A stretch of 6,740 nt of DNA from Alphaproteobacteria bacterium (GTDB lineage Bacteria; Pseudomonadota; Alphaproteobacteria; Rhizobiales; Xanthobacteraceae): assembly GCA_005884465.1 (NCBI GenBank), contig VAZH01000078.1:1-6740 (forward strand), given 5' to 3'. Both the position numbers and the translations under genes were made by a program. Shown piece after piece: positions 5,413 to 6,740 of the stretch. Below the pieces are notes generated by a model. The model worked only from the letters and a program-made list of their open reading frames with translations, was not told where the DNA came from and did no database searches. The number at the start of each line of letters is the position of its first letter. Position 1 is the stretch's first letter.

Positions 5413-6399
5413 ATGGCAACAACCATGGGACGACGCTCGGAGCGGCTCAGCAAACAGGGAATGCTCGCCAGCGATCTTGCAGGCGAGGGCGACGTTATCC
5501 AGGTGGTGTCGCGCGCGTTCGACGTCTTGCGCTGCTTCGAAGGCCATGAGGCGCGGCTCGGCAATTTGGAAATCTCCAATCGCTGCGGGCTGCCACGATC
5601 GACAGTATCGCGCCTGACCCACACGCTGACCCGCATGGGGCAGCTGGTCTATCTACCGCGGGACCAGAAATACCGCATAGGCCCGAGCGCAGTCGCAATG
5701 AGCACCTCGATGATGCGGGGGTTGCAGCTTCGCAATCTGATCCGGCTGCGGCTGCAAGATGTCGCCGAGCAATTGCCGGGAACCGTCGGCTTCGTCATCC
5801 CAGATCGTTTCCACCTCGTCTATCTCGAGTTTGCCCGCGCCGCCAATGCGCTCGGCCTGCATGAAACCACCGGCAGCCGCATCGCCATGGCAAGCACTGC
5901 CGCAGGCCATGCCTATACCGCCGCGCTCGATGCCGATGTCGGGGACGCCCTGCTGGCGGAGATGGAACGAGAAATTCCGGAAGGCGCCAAACTGCTGCGG
6001 CCCCGGATCGAGGCCAACCGCCGCTTTTTGCGCGAACACGGCTATGTCGTTGCCTGCGGATTATGGAGCCCGCACATCAACGGTCTCGCGGTGCCGCTAT
6101 GGTCGCCGCAATATCAAACCTTCGTTGTGGTCACGATTGGCCTTCTATCCGCGATGTATGACGAGAAGCGGCTGCACAAGGAAGTCGCGCCGCGGCTACT
6201 GCAGTTGGGGGCCGCGGTCGGCAGCCTGCTGGAAGGCGCCGACGGAGAACTCTTCAACAACCGGCTGGAGCGAAAAGCGCTGCCGGTGGCGACCGGTAAC
6301 AACAAGATCATCAAGACGGAGGATACGAATGAACTGGAAGCCGGAGCTCGACGAGCTCGCTCGGCGCGAAGCGTTCGCGCGCGAGATGGGAGGCGTTGA
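5413..6399 (+). CDS. IclR-family transcriptional regulator
   Basis: This 328-residue protein begins with a polar extension of about 28 residues. A winged helix-turn-helix spans about residues 29-92 (VVSRAFDVLRCF, then NLEISNRCGLPRSTVSRLTHTL, then the wing QKYRIGPSAVAM). The IclR effector-binding domain covers about 105-275, including GTVGFVIPD, SRIAMASTAAGHAY, LREHGYVVACGLWSPHINGLAVPLW and VVTIGLLSAM. IclR proteins are normally 240-280 residues; this one has extra sequence at both ends. The last 23 codons overlap the next gene and encode an Arg-rich tail, suggesting a lost native stop or a dispensable tail. GGCGGA before ATG 5413 is a modest ribosome binding site and lies inside the half-site array; ATG 5461 is an alternative start that still retains the HTH. 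It probably senses a pathway metabolite and controls the flanking carboxylase genes. Confidence 0.93.
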   Translation: MATTMGRRSERLSKQGMLASDLAGEGDVIQVVSRAFDVLRCFEGHEARLGNLEISNRCGLPRSTVSRLTHTLTRMGQLVYLPRDQKYRIGPSAVAMSTSMMRGLQLRNLIRLRLQDVAEQLPGTVGFVIPDRFHLVYLEFARAANALGLHETTGSRIAMASTAAGHAYTAALDADVGDALLAEMEREIPEGAKLLRPRIEANRRFLREHGYVVACGLWSPHINGLAVPLWSPQYQTFVVVTIGLLSAMYDEKRLHKEVAPRLLQLGAAVGSLLEGADGELFNNRLERKALPVATGNNKIIKTEDTNELEAGARRARSARSVRARDGRR

Positions 6400-6740
6400 C
6401 AAGGTCAAGCGGCAGCGCGACCAGGGCCGGCTCACCGTTCGCGAGCGCATCGAAAAACTGGTCGACTCAAAGAGTTTCCACGAGATCGGCGCGATTTCGG
6501 GCCTTGCCGAATATGACGAGCATGGCGAACTCAAGAACCTGACGCCGGCAAACTGCGTGTTCGGTCGCGGCAAGATCGATGGCCGCACGGTCGTCGTGGT
6601 CGGCGATGATTTCACCGTGCGCGGCGGCTCCGCCGATGCCTCGATCTCCGCGAAGCCGCTGATGGCCGAGGAGATGGCGCATGACTTTCGCCTGCCGATT
6701 ATCCGGCTGATCGAAGGCTCCGGCGGCGGCGGCTCGGTGA
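6329..6740 (+). CDS. Acyl-CoA carboxylase carboxyltransferase (beta) subunit, 5' part
   Basis: The gene runs off the right edge; 137 residues are visible of a family usually near 510-540. The N-terminus MNWKPELDELARREAFAREMGG, then QRDQGRLTVRERIEKLVD, matches propionyl-CoA/acyl-CoA carboxylase beta subunits. ANCVFGRGKIDGRTVVVVGDDFTVRGGSADASIS and PIIRLIEGSGGGGSV cover the first crotonase-like carboxyltransferase domain; the Gly-rich run near the end is the acyl-CoA/oxyanion region. The enzyme would transfer carboxyl from biotin to an acyl-CoA. ATG 6329 has GGAGG at 6318-6322, six bases upstream, a strong signal. It starts 71 bases before the end of the IclR frame, so translation is likely coupled to the regulator. 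Which acyl-CoA (propionyl, methylcrotonyl, geranyl or other) cannot be told from the visible part. Confidence 0.92.
   Translation, partial: MNWKPELDELARREAFAREMGGVDKVKRQRDQGRLTVRERIEKLVDSKSFHEIGAISGLAEYDEHGELKNLTPANCVFGRGKIDGRTVVVVGDDFTVRGGSADASISAKPLMAEEMAHDFRLPIIRLIEGSGGGGSV

Noticed and set aside
1..6740. CRISPR array, tRNA or rRNA genes, complete insertion sequence
   Set aside because: No regularly spaced direct repeats, cloverleaf-like sequences, rRNA signatures or transposase with terminal inverted repeats were seen.

Overview
The window is high-GC DNA with strong purine-rich ribosome binding sites. Its protein content (TRAP-TAXI transporter, IclR regulator, split biotin-dependent acyl-CoA carboxylase, DUF35/thiolase-type pair) fits an alphaproteobacterium of the Bradyrhizobium/Rhodopseudomonas type. 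That assignment rests on recognition of gene content, codon style and one palindromic repeat, not on a database search.

Layout, left to right. Positions 1-39 are the last codons of a gene that overlaps (ATGA) a small DUF35 zinc-ribbon/OB-fold gene (36-404); such pairs are usually a thiolase-like enzyme plus its DUF35 partner. Positions 405-1059 hold no large gene. They contain a branched palindromic repeat (438-554), a 33-codon membrane-protein ORF on the minus strand with a good ribosome binding site (601-702), and a possible promoter for the next gene. Positions 1060-1584 encode a carboxymuconolactone decarboxylase/AhpD-fold protein that keeps only one cysteine at the usual CxxC position. 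It converges on a minus-strand transport operon: a TAXI periplasmic binding protein (4910-3744), then a fused 4TM/12TM TRAP permease (3687-1609). Upstream of the operon are a candidate promoter with a palindrome between its -35 and -10 elements and a 5'-leader hairpin. Further upstream on the same strand is a stand-alone 73-residue biotinyl carrier protein (5294-5073). Divergent from it is an IclR-family regulator (5413-6399), whose 3' end overlaps by 71 bases the start of an acyl-CoA carboxylase carboxyltransferase (6329 onward, cut by the window edge).

Together the genes look like a catabolic locus for a small organic acid. The TRAP-TAXI system would import an anionic substrate. The biotin carrier and carboxyltransferase, with a biotin carboxylase presumably outside the window, would carboxylate an acyl-CoA intermediate. 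The thiolase-like/DUF35 pair and the AhpD-fold protein would act on CoA-linked or oxidised intermediates. The substrate cannot be read from the sequence.

The most striking non-coding signal is three alternating half-sites, GCGGAAT-N3-ATTCCGC-N3-GCGGAAT, at a 10-base period immediately before the IclR start codon. It is the best candidate operator for the local regulator. I see no clearly new molecular system here; the interest lies in the regulatory architecture and the gene combination.
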